The notes beneath the pieces are model-generated. The model had not been told where the DNA came from. It ran no database searches and saw only the letters and a list, made by a program, of their open reading frames with translations. The position numbers were made by a program, and so were the translations under genes. DNA of 64,000 bases, from NCBI RefSeq assembly GCF_014397025.1, contig NZ_JACJUO010000002.1, positions 186,001 through 250,000 on the forward strand, in the 5' to 3' direction. Below, in pieces: positions 49,500 through 60,013 of this stretch. This DNA is from Ochrobactrum sp. Marseille-Q0166. GTDB taxonomy: Bacteria; Pseudomonadota; Alphaproteobacteria; Rhizobiales; Rhizobiaceae. Each line of letters opens with the position of its first letter. Within the stretch, counting starts at the first letter, position 1.

Positions 49500-50744
49500 A
49501 TGACCGTTTCCCCGACAACGAACAGTCAGCCTCGTGCTGAGGCCCATACGGGCAAGAATTACAGTTTTGCACTCGCCAGCCTCACCATGCTCTTCTTCAT
49601 GTGGGGGTTCATCACTTGTCTCAACGACATTCTGATCCCGCATCTCAAGGGCGTTTTTCAGCTTAACTACTTTCAGTCGATGCTGATCCAGTTCTGCTTC
49701 TTTGGTGCTTACTTCATCGTCTCGCTGCCTGCTGGCGCTCTTGTCAAACGCATCTCTTATAAATGGGGTATCGTGACCGGTCTGGTGATTGCGGCCATTG
49801 GCTGCGCCCTATTCATTCCAGCTGCGTCTTATCGCGTTTACGAACTGTTTCTTGGTGCGCTTTTCGTGCTGGCTTCGGGCGTGACGATTCTTCAGGTGGC
49901 TGCGAATCCTTATGTCACCATTCTCGGCAAACCTGAAACAGCAGCCAGCCGTTTGACGCTAACACAGGCTTTCAACTCGCTCGGCACAACCGTCGCACCA
50001 TCCTTTGGTGCACTCCTGATCCTGTCAGCCGCAACCAGCGATGCGGCAAGCTCTGCGCAAGCAGATGCCGTTCAGTTCCCTTATCTTATGCTGGCGTTGG
50101 CTTTCGCAGTCCTCGCAATCGTTTTCGCGATCCTGAAACTGCCTGACGTTCAGGAAGAAGAAGCTGTTCTTACCAAGGAAGACGGTTCAGCATGGCAATA
50201 TCGCCATCTGGTCTTGGGTTCTATCGGCCTGTTCGTGTATGTCGGCGCCGAGGTCAGCGTTGGCAGCTTCCTCGTCAACTTCCTCAACGATCCGAATGTC
50301 GCGGGTCTGGCTGAATCTGAGGCCGCGCACTACGTTTCCTATTTCTGGGGCGGCGCAATGCTGGGACGCTTCATCGGTGCAGTTGCCATGCGTTATATCG
50401 ATGACGGCAAGGCGCTGGCATTTAACGCCGCTATAGCCATCATTCTGCTGCTCATCACCGTAGCAACTACGGGGCATGTCGCCATGTGGTCGGTTCTGGC
50501 AATCGGTCTCTTCAACTCGATCATGTTCCCGACGATCTTCAGTCTGGCTCTGCATGGTCTTGGCAAACACACCAGCCAAGGTTCCGGCATTTTGTGTCTG
50601 GCCATTGTTGGCGGTGCGATTATACCGCTCATTCAAGGCGCGCTTGCAGATAGAGTAGGCATTCATCTGGCGTTCCTGATGCCGATCATCTGCTATATTT
50701 ACATCGCCTATTATGGACTGATCGGCAGTAAACCGAAAATCTAA
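49500..50744 (+). CDS. gluP: Glucose/galactose permease (GluP/FucP-type MFS)
   Basis: A 414-residue 12-helix sugar/proton symporter from ATG 49500. [19 protein letters not shown] near the first helix, [12 protein letters not shown] and [21 protein letters not shown] are hallmarks of the FucP/GluP subgroup. GluP is the known glucose/galactose transporter of Brucella. It is likely monocistronic, with a terminator shared with the hisG operon. Confidence 0.92.
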   Translation: MTVSPTTNSQPRAEAHTGKNYSFALASLTMLFFMWGFITCLNDILIPHLKGVFQLNYFQSMLIQFCFFGAYFIVSLPAGALVKRISYKWGIVTGLVIAAIGCALFIPAASYRVYELFLGALFVLASGVTILQVAANPYVTILGKPETAASRLTLTQAFNSLGTTVAPSFGALLILSAATSDAASSAQADAVQFPYLMLALAFAVLAIVFAILKLPDVQEEEAVLTKEDGSAWQYRHLVLGSIGLFVYVGAEVSVGSFLVNFLNDPNVAGLAESEAAHYVSYFWGGAMLGRFIGAVAMRYIDDGKALAFNAAIAIILLLITVATTGHVAMWSVLAIGLFNSIMFPTIFSLALHGLGKHTSQGSGILCLAIVGGAIIPLIQGALADRVGIHLAFLMPIICYIYIAYYGLIGSKPKI

Positions 50745-50748
50745 AACA

Positions 50749-50781
50749 AAAAAGCCGGTCTGAATTTCAGACCGGCTTTTT
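50749..50781. terminator. Bidirectional terminator, gluP and hisG
   Basis: AAAAAGCCGGTCTG and CAGACCGGCTTTTT form a perfect 14-bp stem with loop AATTT and T-runs on both strands, between convergent gluP and hisG. Confidence 0.92.
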
Positions 50782-50799
50782 AAATTCGGTATTATACTG

Positions 50800-51495
50800 T
50801 TAGCCAGCCAACCCCTCGCGGATACGAGCAATCACATCCTGAACACGGCTATTCTGTTCGCTGCGGCGTGCTGAAACCAGACAAGCCTGCGAACGCAAGA
50901 TTACGCCATCTTCAAGCACTTTGAGCTGATTGGCTTTGAGCGTCGAACCGGTCGATGTAATATCAACAATCATATCTGCCGAACCTGCCGCAGGGGCGCC
51001 TTCGGTCGCACCGAGACTTTCAACGATTCGATAGACCTGAATGCCGTGCTTCTGCGAGAAGAACTGCTGTGTCAGACGCCAGTATTTGGTAGCAATCCGC
51101 AGACGGCGACCGTGACGCTGGCGGAAATCCGCCGCAACATCATCAAGATCGGCCATCGTTGTTACATCGCGCCAGACTTCCGGTACGGCAACCACCACAT
51201 CAGCATGACCAAATCCAAGCTCTGCTTCAATCGCCACACGCTCATCGGCATGGGCAAGCGTTTCGCGGATGAGGTCTTCACCGGTAACACCGAGATCAAC
51301 GCTGCCATAGCCAAGCTCACGCGCGATCTCCGATGCCGATAAAAACAGAATATCGAGATCGTTTTCACCTTCAACCCGCGCACGATAATTGCGCGCGTCG
51401 TCAGGTAGAATAACCTTGTATCCGGCCTTTTCCAGCACAGCGAGCGTCTGCTCTTTCAGCCGTCCTTTGGACGGAAGTGCGAGCGTTACAGTCAT
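50800..51495 (-). CDS. hisG: ATP phosphoribosyltransferase, short form
   Basis: A 231-residue enzyme of the short (HisZ-dependent) type, catalysing the first step of histidine synthesis. The N-terminal LALPSKGRL and the phosphoribosyl-binding [19 protein letters not shown] block are clear. The C-terminal regulatory ACT-like domain of the long form is absent, as expected with HisZ adjacent. Start ATG overlaps the hisZ stop by four bases. Confidence 0.95.
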   Translation of the reverse strand: MTVTLALPSKGRLKEQTLAVLEKAGYKVILPDDARNYRARVEGENDLDILFLSASEIARELGYGSVDLGVTGEDLIRETLAHADERVAIEAELGFGHADVVVAVPEVWRDVTTMADLDDVAADFRQRHGRRLRIATKYWRLTQQFFSQKHGIQVYRIVESLGATEGAPAAGSADMIVDITSTGSTLKANQLKVLEDGVILRSQACLVSARRSEQNSRVQDVIARIREGLAG

Positions 51496-52634
51496 GATTG
51501 TTCTCCGCTCAGCGCCTCGAGCCGGTCCAGCCAGATGGAAAAACCAACGCCCGGAATGTTTTCGGATGCACCGAGCATAGTCAACAGTCGGTCATAACGA
51601 CCGCCACCGGCCAGCACCATATCCTTGTCGCCACCCGCCTGACGGATTTCATAAACAAGACCCGTATAGTAATCGAGCGGGCGTCCGAAAGACGCATCGT
51701 AGACAATGTCTTCGGCAGGAATACCGGCGGCGATAATCGCATCAGTGCGCGCTTCAAACTTTTGCAGAACAGCACTCAGATCAAGTGCGTTGTCGGCTGC
51801 AAAAGCCCGCAGCGTGATGGTCGCAGCTTCAAGCGACACGCGGGTCGAAAGGAATCGCTTGAGCACATCCAGTGTGGATGAAGGAAAACGGGCCGCAGCC
51901 AGATCTTCCTTCTCGATCAAGCGACGGGCGATTTCCGCAGGCGTGCGTCCAGCTCCCGGCGACATGCCAGCTTCAAGCATTTCTGCTTCCAGCATACGTG
52001 CCAGGCCTGCCTCGTCACCTTCGGCAACCAATCCAGCCAGATGTTCCGGCAACGGGTCAGTGCGCTGCTCGCCGGTCAGTTCGGCAAAAGCTGCTTCCAT
52101 CGTGTGTGCATCGCCAAAGGCACGTAGCAGCTTCTTGCGCCATCCTTGCGGAAGACCAAGGGCTTTCAACATACCTGCAAAAACGGATTGATCGCCCAGC
52201 ACGATTTCAAGCTTGGCATTGGGAGCTGCGGCATGAACACAGGCCAGCGCATCGGCAATCGAACGCGCATCCGATGCCGCTTCGTCGGTTGCACCCAAAT
52301 CCTCGATGCCTGCCTGAAGAAACTCAGCCGCGCCATCGCGACGCTGGCGGAACACTTCACCGAGATAGGCATAGCGCTTGGGTGTTGCAGCATTCAGCGC
52401 AATGTGATTGCGGCAGACCGGAATAGTAAATTCCGGACGCAGGCAAAGGCTGTCGCCATTTTCATTTTCAGTGAGAAAGATACGGCGGCGCAAATCTTCG
52501 CCCGCCATATCCAGAAACGGATCGGCAGGCTGGATCAGCGGAATATCGACAAGCTCCGCTTCGCTGGCATCAAGCTGCCCGCGAAGCATCGTGAGGACTA
52601 AAGATGTGCGTTGACCTGCCATGTTACCCGTCAC
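51492..52634 (-). CDS. hisZ: ATP phosphoribosyltransferase regulatory subunit HisZ
   Basis: A 380-residue paralogue of histidyl-tRNA synthetase without tRNA charging activity, which joins HisG and allows histidine feedback. [20 protein letters not shown] and [14 protein letters not shown] match class II synthetase motif 2. The anticodon domain is missing. GTG 52634 overlaps the hisS stop (GTGA); ATG 52622 is an alternative. Confidence 0.93.
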   Translation of the reverse strand: MTGNMAGQRTSLVLTMLRGQLDASEAELVDIPLIQPADPFLDMAGEDLRRRIFLTENENGDSLCLRPEFTIPVCRNHIALNAATPKRYAYLGEVFRQRRDGAAEFLQAGIEDLGATDEAASDARSIADALACVHAAAPNAKLEIVLGDQSVFAGMLKALGLPQGWRKKLLRAFGDAHTMEAAFAELTGEQRTDPLPEHLAGLVAEGDEAGLARMLEAEMLEAGMSPGAGRTPAEIARRLIEKEDLAAARFPSSTLDVLKRFLSTRVSLEAATITLRAFAADNALDLSAVLQKFEARTDAIIAAGIPAEDIVYDASFGRPLDYYTGLVYEIRQAGGDKDMVLAGGGRYDRLLTMLGASENIPGVGFSIWLDRLEALSGEQS

Positions 52635-54169
52635 TTCACCTGCTGTGCGCGATCTTTGGCTTGCGCTTCAAGGATTTCGCGCACTGCCGCAACGATACCC
52701 TCTTCCTTGACCGTGATCTGTGCCGGGCGACTTTCTCGCCAGGTTGCATTGTCTTCGATTTCAGCAGAGATACGCTTGCCTTCGATCAGATCCTTGATCT
52801 GAACTTCGCCAGCTTCACGCTCCTGCGAACCCTGAATGATCACGCATGGCGCGTCACGACGGTCGGCATATTTCATCTGTGCCTTCATGCCAGAACCGCC
52901 GACATACATTTCAGCACGAATGCCAGCCTGACGCAGATCGGAGACCATCTTCTGATAGCGACCAAGGCTTGCTGCGTCCTTATCCATGACCAGCACAACA
53001 ACCGGACCAACCACATCGGACACATCAAGCTTGCCGAGGTTTTTCAGCGCAGTCATCAGGCGCGAAACGCCGATGGAGAAGCCCGTTGCCGGAACCGGCT
53101 CGCCACGGAAGCGCGACACCAGACCGTCATAACGACCACCGCCGCCAACCGATCCGAACACAACCTTCTGGCCATCTTCGTTGGTAACGTCAAAAAGAAG
53201 CTCGGCTTCAAATACAGGGCCGGTGTAATATTCAAGACCACGCACAACCGAGGGGTCGATTTTCACCCGACCTTCGTAGCCACCAGCGTCAAACAGAGCT
53301 TCCATATCGGCAAGCTCTTTCACGCCTTCTTCGCCCTTGGCATTGCCGGCAACGACGGCCTGCAGATTGGCGATGGTTTCAGCACCTGTTGCACCACCCG
53401 CAGCGGTAAAGGCCAGAACCTTTTCCACTGCCGCATCGGACAGTTCAGCGCCCTTGGTGAAATCGCCGCTTTCGTCAAGACGACCCTTGCCCAAAAGAAG
53501 ACGAACGCCTTCAGCGCCAAACTTGTCGAGCTTGTCGATGGCACGCAGAACATTGAGGCGCTTGCCAGCATTCGCATCGCCTTCAAGCCCAATGGCTTCG
53601 AGAACGCCGTCGAGAACCTTGCGGTTATTGACGCGGATCACATAATCGCCGCGCTGAATGCCAAGGCGCTCAACCGTATCGGCCATCATCATGCACATTT
53701 CAGCATCCGCCGAGACGTTCGGCGCACCAACAGTGTCGGCATCGAACTGCATGAACTGGCGGAAACGACCTGGGCCCGGCTTTTCGTTGCGGAAAACCCA
53801 GCCGTTGCGATAGCTGCGATATGGCTTCGGCAGGCTCTCGTAATTTTCAGCCACGAACCGTGCCAGCGGTGCAGTCAAATCGTAGCGAAGCGACAGCCAC
53901 TGCTCGTCATCATCCTGAAACGAGAACACACCTTCATTCGGACGATCCTGATCCGGCAGGAACTTTCCGAGCGCATCGGTATATTCAATGAGTGGTGTTT
54001 CTACCGGTTCAAAACCATAGAGGTCGTAAACTTCACGGATGGTCGCCGTCATCTTTTCGGTGGTGCGCAAATCATCCGGCACCCGATCGACAAATCCGCG
54101 CGGCAACCGCGCCTTCATCTTGTCCGCTTTATCGGCCATTTTTCCTGCCTGATCGCTGATTTTGTTCAT
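52631..54169 (-). CDS. hisS: Histidyl-tRNA synthetase
   Basis: A 512-residue class II synthetase. Motif 2 sits in [20 protein letters not shown], histidine motif A in [14 protein letters not shown], and motif 3 in [12 protein letters not shown]. It is the first gene of a three-gene cluster hisS-hisZ-hisG with overlapping ends, tying histidyl-tRNA charging to histidine biosynthesis. Confidence 0.96.
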   Translation of the reverse strand: MNKISDQAGKMADKADKMKARLPRGFVDRVPDDLRTTEKMTATIREVYDLYGFEPVETPLIEYTDALGKFLPDQDRPNEGVFSFQDDDEQWLSLRYDLTAPLARFVAENYESLPKPYRSYRNGWVFRNEKPGPGRFRQFMQFDADTVGAPNVSADAEMCMMMADTVERLGIQRGDYVIRVNNRKVLDGVLEAIGLEGDANAGKRLNVLRAIDKLDKFGAEGVRLLLGKGRLDESGDFTKGAELSDAAVEKVLAFTAAGGATGAETIANLQAVVAGNAKGEEGVKELADMEALFDAGGYEGRVKIDPSVVRGLEYYTGPVFEAELLFDVTNEDGQKVVFGSVGGGGRYDGLVSRFRGEPVPATGFSIGVSRLMTALKNLGKLDVSDVVGPVVVLVMDKDAASLGRYQKMVSDLRQAGIRAEMYVGGSGMKAQMKYADRRDAPCVIIQGSQEREAGEVQIKDLIEGKRISAEIEDNATWRESRPAQITVKEEGIVAAVREILEAQAKDRAQQVK

Positions 54170-54260
54170 GTTGCGCCGGAAAACCCGGCAAATTCGTTGC
54201 CGGTTTCCTAACGCATCAAACCGGGTGCGGCAAGTGCAGGAAGAGCTTTAAAAAGCGCGA

Positions 54261-54878
54261 TCAGCGCGTGGCGATGGCAACAGCCACGCCAGCCATCATT
54301 CCGGCGCATGTGCGGTTGGCGATCTTGACCATGCGCGGGGTGCGCAAAAAGCGTCGCGCCTGCACCGCCAACAGCACCCAAGCATTATAAACAACAGCCA
54401 GAACCATGAACATAACCAGCAGCAATTCGCCCCAGCCAAGGATAGAAACGCCTGTGAGATCAATCACGGTCGGCAGAATGGCAACATAGAAAACCATGAT
54501 CTTCGGATTGCCCAGCGTAATGGCCAACGCGCTTAGGAAAAGACCCCCAGCCTCATTGCGACGCGGGATGATGTCTTTACTGGTAAGATCACTGACAGGC
54601 GCAAACCACATCTTCCATGCAAGATAAGCGAGGTAAACCAGACCACCGTATTTAAGCAAGAGAAAGAGGGTATGGAAATTATGCGCCAGCGTGGAAAGCC
54701 CCCATACAGCGAGCGACAGCCAGACAGCATCGCCAATCCAGAGTCCGAGCATGAAAGGGAAAACGCCCTTATGCCCGCGACTGATCACTCGGGCCACCAA
54801 CGCGCCGATATTTGGACCTGGCGTGCCAGCTGCAACCATCAAAATTCCAGCAAAAACCAAAAGCGACGTCGGATCCAT
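54261..54878 (-). CDS. LysE-family amino-acid exporter
   Basis: A 205-residue six-helix protein, ATG 54878. TPGPNIGALVARVISRGHK near the first loop and the central YGGLVYLAYLAWKMW are RhtB/LysE hallmarks. It probably exports an amino acid or a homoserine-type compound. It stands alone between hisS and tag. Confidence 0.87.
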   Translation of the reverse strand: MDPTSLLVFAGILMVAAGTPGPNIGALVARVISRGHKGVFPFMLGLWIGDAVWLSLAVWGLSTLAHNFHTLFLLLKYGGLVYLAYLAWKMWFAPVSDLTSKDIIPRRNEAGGLFLSALAITLGNPKIMVFYVAILPTVIDLTGVSILGWGELLLVMFMVLAVVYNAWVLLAVQARRFLRTPRMVKIANRTCAGMMAGVAVAIATR

Positions 54879-54942
54879 TTGTCCTAACTCCAGAAATGCA
54901 CTTCTTCTGTGACAGAAAACCAAAATCGTCGCAATCTACAGT

Positions 54943-55590
54943 TTATTGCGGTCGCTCCAATTCCTGCCGGAGTTTTTCAATGTGCGGGCGGCAATGGCAG
55001 CCTTCAATATGATCGTTGACCAGCCCCATGGCCTGCATGAAGGCGTAAACGGTTGTTGGCCCGACAAAAGACCAGCCACGTTTTTTAAGGTCTTTGGAAA
55101 TACGGGTTGAAACTGCTGTGGTGGGGTTAGCGGACAAGGTGGGATAATCCACCACCTGAGGCCGTTCCTCGGCACTCGGTTCAAACGACCAGAAATAAGC
55201 AGCCAGAGAGCCTTTCTCCTCAACCAATTCAATAGCGCGCTTCGCATTGTTGATTGTCGATACGATTTTGCCGCGATGACGCACAATGCCCTTATCCGCG
55301 AGCAGCCGCTCAATATCCTTGTCGTCGTAAAGCGCGACGCGATTAAAATCGAAACCGTCAAAGGCTGCACGGAAATTTTCGCGCTTGCGCAAGATCGTCA
55401 GCCATGAAAGGCCCGACTGAAACCCTTCAAGGCAGATTTTTTCAAACAATCGATTGTCACTTGTGACAGGAACGCCCCACTCATTGTCGTGATAAGCAAT
55501 GTAATCGGATAACTCGCCGGGCCAGAAGCAGCGAATTTTACCGTCTGCGTTGACGATAAGACCTGTCTTTTTCTCTGCTGTATCGCTCAT
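54943..55590 (-). CDS. tag: DNA-3-methyladenine glycosylase I (Tag)
   Basis: A 215-residue glycosylase from ATG 55590 that removes 3-methyladenine from DNA. CFWPGELSDYIAYHDNEWGV, FEKICLEGFQSGLSWLTIL and the zinc-binding C-terminus HIEGCHCRPHIE are typical. Upstream start at 55602 is possible. Confidence 0.93.
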   Translation of the reverse strand: MSDTAEKKTGLIVNADGKIRCFWPGELSDYIAYHDNEWGVPVTSDNRLFEKICLEGFQSGLSWLTILRKRENFRAAFDGFDFNRVALYDDKDIERLLADKGIVRHRGKIVSTINNAKRAIELVEEKGSLAAYFWSFEPSAEERPQVVDYPTLSANPTTAVSTRISKDLKKRGWSFVGPTTVYAFMQAMGLVNDHIEGCHCRPHIEKLRQELERPQ

Positions 55591-55826
55591 TCTGGCCTCC
55601 ACAGTTTTAGCAATTTTTAATCATGTCACGCAACTTGCTGCTAACCACAACTTTATTTTGCATCACGCAGGCGCCCGACCATTGGAAAAATTTACCTTTA
55701 TGATTCCTTTGAGCGGCACAATAGGTTCATGAAATTCGGGGCTGTATTCCTGACAGCAGATGTCAGGAGTGCGACGGGTAACCGCGTCAGCGCAAATGCA
55801 AGGCGCAAAACAGACGGATTTGGCTT

Positions 55827-56597
55827 ATGAAACCACGTCATCTGCTTTTGATTGGATCGTTTGCGGCGATTGCCGTTTCCATCGTGACCACCAGCATGGC
55901 TTTTGCCAATGATCGTTATGCGACCCAACCACCAGTTCGCATTGACGATGCAACATCGCAGCGTTGGCTGGCGCAACTTGGTGGACCTGCGGTGCGCGTC
56001 CTGCCTCAGGCAGAAGCCGCACAACCGCAAAAGCGCACCCTCGTCCGCCAGAAGCAGCAGCCCAAAGCCCGTTATCAGAGCGTGAGCCAGCAGCGTCCTG
56101 CGGCTAATCCGGCAAAAGTGGTCCGCAAAAAGCAACAACTCGACCCGATGTTCCTGCCGCAAGTCGTATCATATTCCGGCGGTGAAAAACCCGGAACTCT
56201 GGTCATCGATACAAACAAGCGCTTTCTTTACCTCGTTGAAGGCAATGGTCAGGCGCGTCGCTACGGAATTGGCGTCGGCAAGCAAGGCTTCGGCTGGAAA
56301 GGCACACAAAAGGTGAGCCGCAAAGCGGAATGGCCAACCTGGACACCGCCTAAGGAAATGATTGCCCGCGAACGCAAAAAGGGACGCATTCTGCCCGCTC
56401 AGATGAAGGGCGGCATCAACAATCCTCTGGGCGCGCGCGCATTGTATCTGGGTTCCACGCTCTACAGAATACATGGCACCAATCAGCCATGGACGATTGG
56501 CAAAGCCATGTCTTCGGGATGTTTCCGTATGCGTAACGAAGATGTGACCGATCTCTATGGTCGCGTTCCTGTGGGTACTCGCGTCGTCGTTCGTTGA
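55827..56597 (+). CDS. L,D-transpeptidase (YkuD domain)
   Basis: A 256-residue exported enzyme with a signal segment (LLLIGSFAAIAVSIVTTSMA) and a basic linker. The YkuD domain at about 122-256 carries the catalytic pattern HGTNQP (His216) and SSGCFRMRNED (Cys232). It would form 3-3 peptidoglycan cross-links or attach proteins to peptidoglycan. A strong terminator follows. Confidence 0.92.
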   Translation: MKPRHLLLIGSFAAIAVSIVTTSMAFANDRYATQPPVRIDDATSQRWLAQLGGPAVRVLPQAEAAQPQKRTLVRQKQQPKARYQSVSQQRPAANPAKVVRKKQQLDPMFLPQVVSYSGGEKPGTLVIDTNKRFLYLVEGNGQARRYGIGVGKQGFGWKGTQKVSRKAEWPTWTPPKEMIARERKKGRILPAQMKGGINNPLGARALYLGSTLYRIHGTNQPWTIGKAMSSGCFRMRNEDVTDLYGRVPVGTRVVVR

Positions 56598-56624
56598 ATT
56601 AAACCCTTTATTCAATGCAAGTTC

Positions 56625-56658
56625 AGGCCGTTGTCGCAAAAGTGACAACGGCCTTTTT
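56625..56658 (+). terminator. Terminator after the L,D-transpeptidase
   Basis: AGGCCGTTGTC and GACAACGGCCT form an 11-bp stem with loop GCAAAAGT and then TTTT. Confidence 0.9.
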
Positions 56659-56813
56659 GTCATCGAATTGAAATTTTTGACGTTTTTATAGGAAATGCAT
56701 CTGCGTTAGCGCACAAAGGAAGACGAAAGGTCTTTCACTTTCCATGCGAACACCCATATGCTGTGAAAGCAAAACTAAGAGATATATGTATATGTAAGAG
56801 GGAAGGACTGAAT

Positions 56814-57644
56814 ATGACCGTACCGGCGGTAAAACTCAACGACGGCAATCGCATCCCGCAGCTCGGTTATGGTGTCTGGCAAATAGGCAATGATGAAGCC
56901 ATCTCAGCCGTCAGCGAAGCGCTGAATGTAGGCTACCGGCACATCGATACGGCTGCCATTTATGGCAACGAAGAAGGCACCGGCAAGGCAATCAACGAAT
57001 CTGGTATCGCGCGCAGCGATATTTATCTGACAACAAAGCTCTGGAACAAAGAACAGGGCTATGAGTCAACGCTCAAGGCTTTTGACGAAAGCCTCAAGAA
57101 GCTTGGTACGGACTATGTTGATCTTTATCTGATCCATTGGCCGCTGCCATCCAAAGACCTGTTCATGGAGACCTGGCGCGCTTTTATCAAAATCAAGCAA
57201 GAAGGCCGTGCGAAATCCATTGGTGTTTCGAACTTCCAGACCGCTGATCTCGAGCGCATTCTTAAAGAAAGCGATGTTGTTCCGGTTATCAACCAGATCG
57301 AACTGCATCCGCAGTTCCAGCAGGATGAGCTGCGCCTCTTCCACAGCAAACATAACATCGCGACCGAAGCATGGAGCCCGCTTGGTCAAGGCACGATTCT
57401 TGAAAACCCTACGCTCAAAACCATTGCGGAAAGGCACGGGAAGTCAGTCGCACAGATCATCCTGCGCTGGCATATCGAAACCGGCAACGTCGTCATTCCA
57501 AAATCTGTTACGCCAGCACGTATCAAGGAAAATTTCGAAGTCTTCGATTTCAGCCTCAATGGCACTGACCACGATGCAATTACCAAACTGGACAAGACGG
57601 ATGGTCGTATCGGACCAAATCCTGCGACATTTTCGGTGGTTTAG
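56814..57644 (+). CDS. Aldo/keto reductase (2,5-diketogluconate reductase type)
   Basis: A 276-residue AKR5-type reductase from ATG 56814 with AAGGA seven bases upstream. DTAAIYGNEEGTG, YLIHWPLPS (catalytic His) and SVGVSNFQ-like (SIGVSNFQTADL) motifs, and VIPKSVTPARIKEN, the NADPH loop, are visible. Likely substrates are small aldehydes or keto-sugar acids. A terminator follows. Confidence 0.92.
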   Translation: MTVPAVKLNDGNRIPQLGYGVWQIGNDEAISAVSEALNVGYRHIDTAAIYGNEEGTGKAINESGIARSDIYLTTKLWNKEQGYESTLKAFDESLKKLGTDYVDLYLIHWPLPSKDLFMETWRAFIKIKQEGRAKSIGVSNFQTADLERILKESDVVPVINQIELHPQFQQDELRLFHSKHNIATEAWSPLGQGTILENPTLKTIAERHGKSVAQIILRWHIETGNVVIPKSVTPARIKENFEVFDFSLNGTDHDAITKLDKTDGRIGPNPATFSVV

Positions 57645-57652
57645 TAAAAATG

Positions 57653-57678
57653 AAGCCCGGAGGAAACTCCGGGCTTTC
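57653..57678. terminator. Terminator between AKR and the DUF2000 gene
   Basis: AAGCCCGGAG and CTCCGGGCTT form a perfect 10-bp stem with a GAAA tetraloop, between convergent genes. Confidence 0.88.
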
Positions 57679-57679
57679 T

Positions 57680-58096
57680 TTATCGCAGCAGCTTCAAACT
57701 GCCCGTTAGCGAGCGCACCCATTTCGTTGGGCCAGCGATTCCCACCCCGTCAATTACTTCATTCAACAGTTCCTTTTCAGGAAAAAGGGCTTCATACTCG
57801 GTGTAAACATGCAGCGAGCGCGCAAAGGCAGGGAAGGCCACAACTGCGCGACGTTCCTCAAAGCCTGCTGCTTTTAATGCAATTGCTCGAATAGTTTCCC
57901 CGTCAGCCTGCAGGATCGGCACCGGACGGTCAGAGCTGATATCAATCGCAACACCTGTCTTGTCGACCAGCTGTCGTGCGGCAATGAATGGCAACTTTGC
58001 ACCCAGCCCAATCGAAATCGCGCCAACCGTATTGGAAATCAGCCCCAGCGGCATTTCTGGATTAACAATAATGGCGAGGCGAAGATCTTCTTGCAT
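57680..58096 (-). CDS. DUF2000 family protein
   Basis: A 138-residue soluble protein with the DUF2000 pattern: MPLGLISNTVGAISIGLGA, then GIAGPTKWVRSLTG near the C-terminus. The biochemical role is unknown; members resemble peptidyl-tRNA hydrolase-fold proteins. It is divergent from the Lrp-family regulator, which could control it. Confidence 0.8.
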   Translation of the reverse strand: MQEDLRLAIIVNPEMPLGLISNTVGAISIGLGAKLPFIAARQLVDKTGVAIDISSDRPVPILQADGETIRAIALKAAGFEERRAVVAFPAFARSLHVYTEYEALFPEKELLNEVIDGVGIAGPTKWVRSLTGSLKLLR

Positions 58097-58199
58097 GACG
58101 GCTCCTGAAACAGAAATTTCTCACCGAGAAATACACCGCTTTATGGGGGTAATCCTGCCTATCTATCCCTTCCTGAAAATATTTTTGGTAGATATTACC

Positions 58200-58216
58200 C
58201 AGAATGATCGATTCTG
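58200..58216. promoter_or_regulatory. Candidate Lrp-type operator
   Basis: CAGAATGATCGATTCTG is a 17-bp palindrome lying 12 bases before the Lrp-family start codon, between it and the divergent DUF2000 gene. Lrp proteins often autoregulate through such repeats; this is inference. Confidence 0.35.
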
Positions 58217-58228
58217 AGGTAAATTCAT

Positions 58229-58720
58229 ATGAACATGCTTGATCCATCCGACATCAGGATTCTCGAAGCTTTGCAAGGTGACGGCCGGCTTACAAATCAG
58301 GCGCTTGCGGAGCAGGTTGGTATGTCCACTTCTCCAAGCTGGCGTAAAGTTCGCAAACTGGAAGAAGATGGCGTAATACAGGGCTACCGCGCTACGCTTG
58401 ATCGCAGGGCAATCGGCCTTGGCGTTCTGGCCTTTGTCCGCATCAAGATCGATAGTCACAACGAAGCGGAAGCGGAACAGTTTGCAGCTGAACTGATGAG
58501 CCTTGATGAAGTCATCACCTGCTACAGCATTGCAGGGGACGCCGATTTTCTGCTGCAAGTCGTATCGCGTGATCTCGATACCTATGCCGATTTTGCCATG
58601 TCCACGCTGCGCCGCCTGCCCCGCATCAAGGAAATGCAGACAACTTTCGTGCTCAAAGAAACGAAAAGCTTCAAGGGCTTTCCGCTCAAATATGCACGTT
58701 CAATGAAGTCCGGAGCCTGA
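58229..58720 (+). CDS. Lrp/AsnC-family regulator
   Basis: A 163-residue regulator with an N-terminal winged-helix (DPSDIRILEALQGDGRLTNQ to GVIQGYRATLD) and a C-terminal RAM ligand-binding domain (CYSIAGDADFLLQVVS). It is divergent from DUF2000, its likely target. Its last 21 bases overlap the end of glcF, read on the other strand. Confidence 0.93.
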   Translation: MNMLDPSDIRILEALQGDGRLTNQALAEQVGMSTSPSWRKVRKLEEDGVIQGYRATLDRRAIGLGVLAFVRIKIDSHNEAEAEQFAAELMSLDEVITCYSIAGDADFLLQVVSRDLDTYADFAMSTLRRLPRIKEMQTTFVLKETKSFKGFPLKYARSMKSGA

Positions 58721-60010
58721 AAGCACAACGGGCTTTGGCCCGCCATAAGCCCAGTCCAGCAACTCAATTGTGTGCACTATTGGCAGTTTGCTGCCTGTTG
58801 CGATCTGCGTCATGCAACCAATATTGCCCGTCGCAATCAGATCGGCACCAGTCGCCTCAATATTTCTGACCTTGCGATCTCGAAGTTTTGTCGCGATTTC
58901 AGGCTGCATGATATTGTAGGTACCCGCCGAACCGCAGCAAAGATGCCCTTCCAATGGCTCTTTCACAGTGAACCCGGCTTTGGAAAGCAGGTCTTTGGGT
59001 TGACGCAAAATCTTCTGGGCGTGTTGCATGGAGCAGGCCGAATGATAGGCAACAGTAAGCATCTTCGGCTTGTCGGGTTGCGGCAGTGTGATGGTCGTCA
59101 GATATTCGGTAATATCCTTGGCGAGCGATGAAACAAGTGCTGCTTTATCCTTATAGGCCGGGTCGAGCCGCAGCATATAACCATAATCCTTGATCGTCGT
59201 TCCACAGCCGGAAGCTGTCACGATAATCGCATCAAGGCCACCCGCTTCAATCTCCCGCGTCCAGACGTCAACATTGTGCCGTGCCTGATCGAGCGCCTGC
59301 TCCTCGCGTCCCATATGGTGAACCAGTGAACCACAGCAGCCTTCATCCTTCGGCGCCACCACTTCAATGCCAAACCGATTGAGCAATCTCAGTGTCGCTG
59401 CATTGATGCCGGGATTGAGCACGGGTTGCGCACAGCCATTCAGGATCGCAACACGTCCGCGCTTTTCACCCTTGGCTACATTGATTTTTAGAGGATCAGC
59501 TTTGGCGGGAAGGTTTTGCGGGGCGAGTTCCAGCATGGCTGCAACGGGCTTTAAATGATCGTATTTTCGCATCAGTGGCGCAAAGGGTCGCCCGAGTTTG
59601 GCGAGCTTGAGTGCCATCCGAAACCGGCCCGGATAGGGCAGAACCTGCGCCAGCACCCCGCGCAGAAAGCGGTTCATGAATGGCCGCTTATAGGTCTTTT
59701 CGATATGCGCACGCGCATGATCGACCAGATGCATATAATTGACGCCCGACGGACAGGTGCTCATGCAGGAAAGGCACGATAGGCACCGATCAACGTGGCG
59801 CACGACTTCTTCATCCGCCGGACGTCCGTTTTCGAGCATATCCTTGATAAGATAAATACGTCCGCGCGGGCTATCGAGTTCATTGCCAAGCGTCACATAG
59901 GTCGGGCATGTCGCTGTGCAGAAACCGCAATGCACGCATTTACGCAGGATTTTATCCGCTTCGCTCACACCCGGATCGAGCAATTGTTCGGGGCTGAAAT
60001 GGGTCTGCAT
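58700..60010 (-). CDS. glcF: Glycolate oxidase, iron-sulfur subunit GlcF
   Basis: A 436-residue subunit with two 4Fe-4S clusters, in CVHCGFCTATCP and CLSCLSCMSTCPS, and the C-terminal cysteine-rich domains (DEGCCGSLVHHMG and GHLCCGSAGTYN). It passes electrons from GlcDE to the respiratory chain. It is the last gene of glcD-glcE-glcF. Confidence 0.94.
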   Translation of the reverse strand: MQTHFSPEQLLDPGVSEADKILRKCVHCGFCTATCPTYVTLGNELDSPRGRIYLIKDMLENGRPADEEVVRHVDRCLSCLSCMSTCPSGVNYMHLVDHARAHIEKTYKRPFMNRFLRGVLAQVLPYPGRFRMALKLAKLGRPFAPLMRKYDHLKPVAAMLELAPQNLPAKADPLKINVAKGEKRGRVAILNGCAQPVLNPGINAATLRLLNRFGIEVVAPKDEGCCGSLVHHMGREEQALDQARHNVDVWTREIEAGGLDAIIVTASGCGTTIKDYGYMLRLDPAYKDKAALVSSLAKDITEYLTTITLPQPDKPKMLTVAYHSACSMQHAQKILRQPKDLLSKAGFTVKEPLEGHLCCGSAGTYNIMQPEIATKLRDRKVRNIEATGADLIATGNIGCMTQIATGSKLPIVHTIELLDWAYGGPKPVVLSGSGLH

Positions 60011-60013
60011 GGC

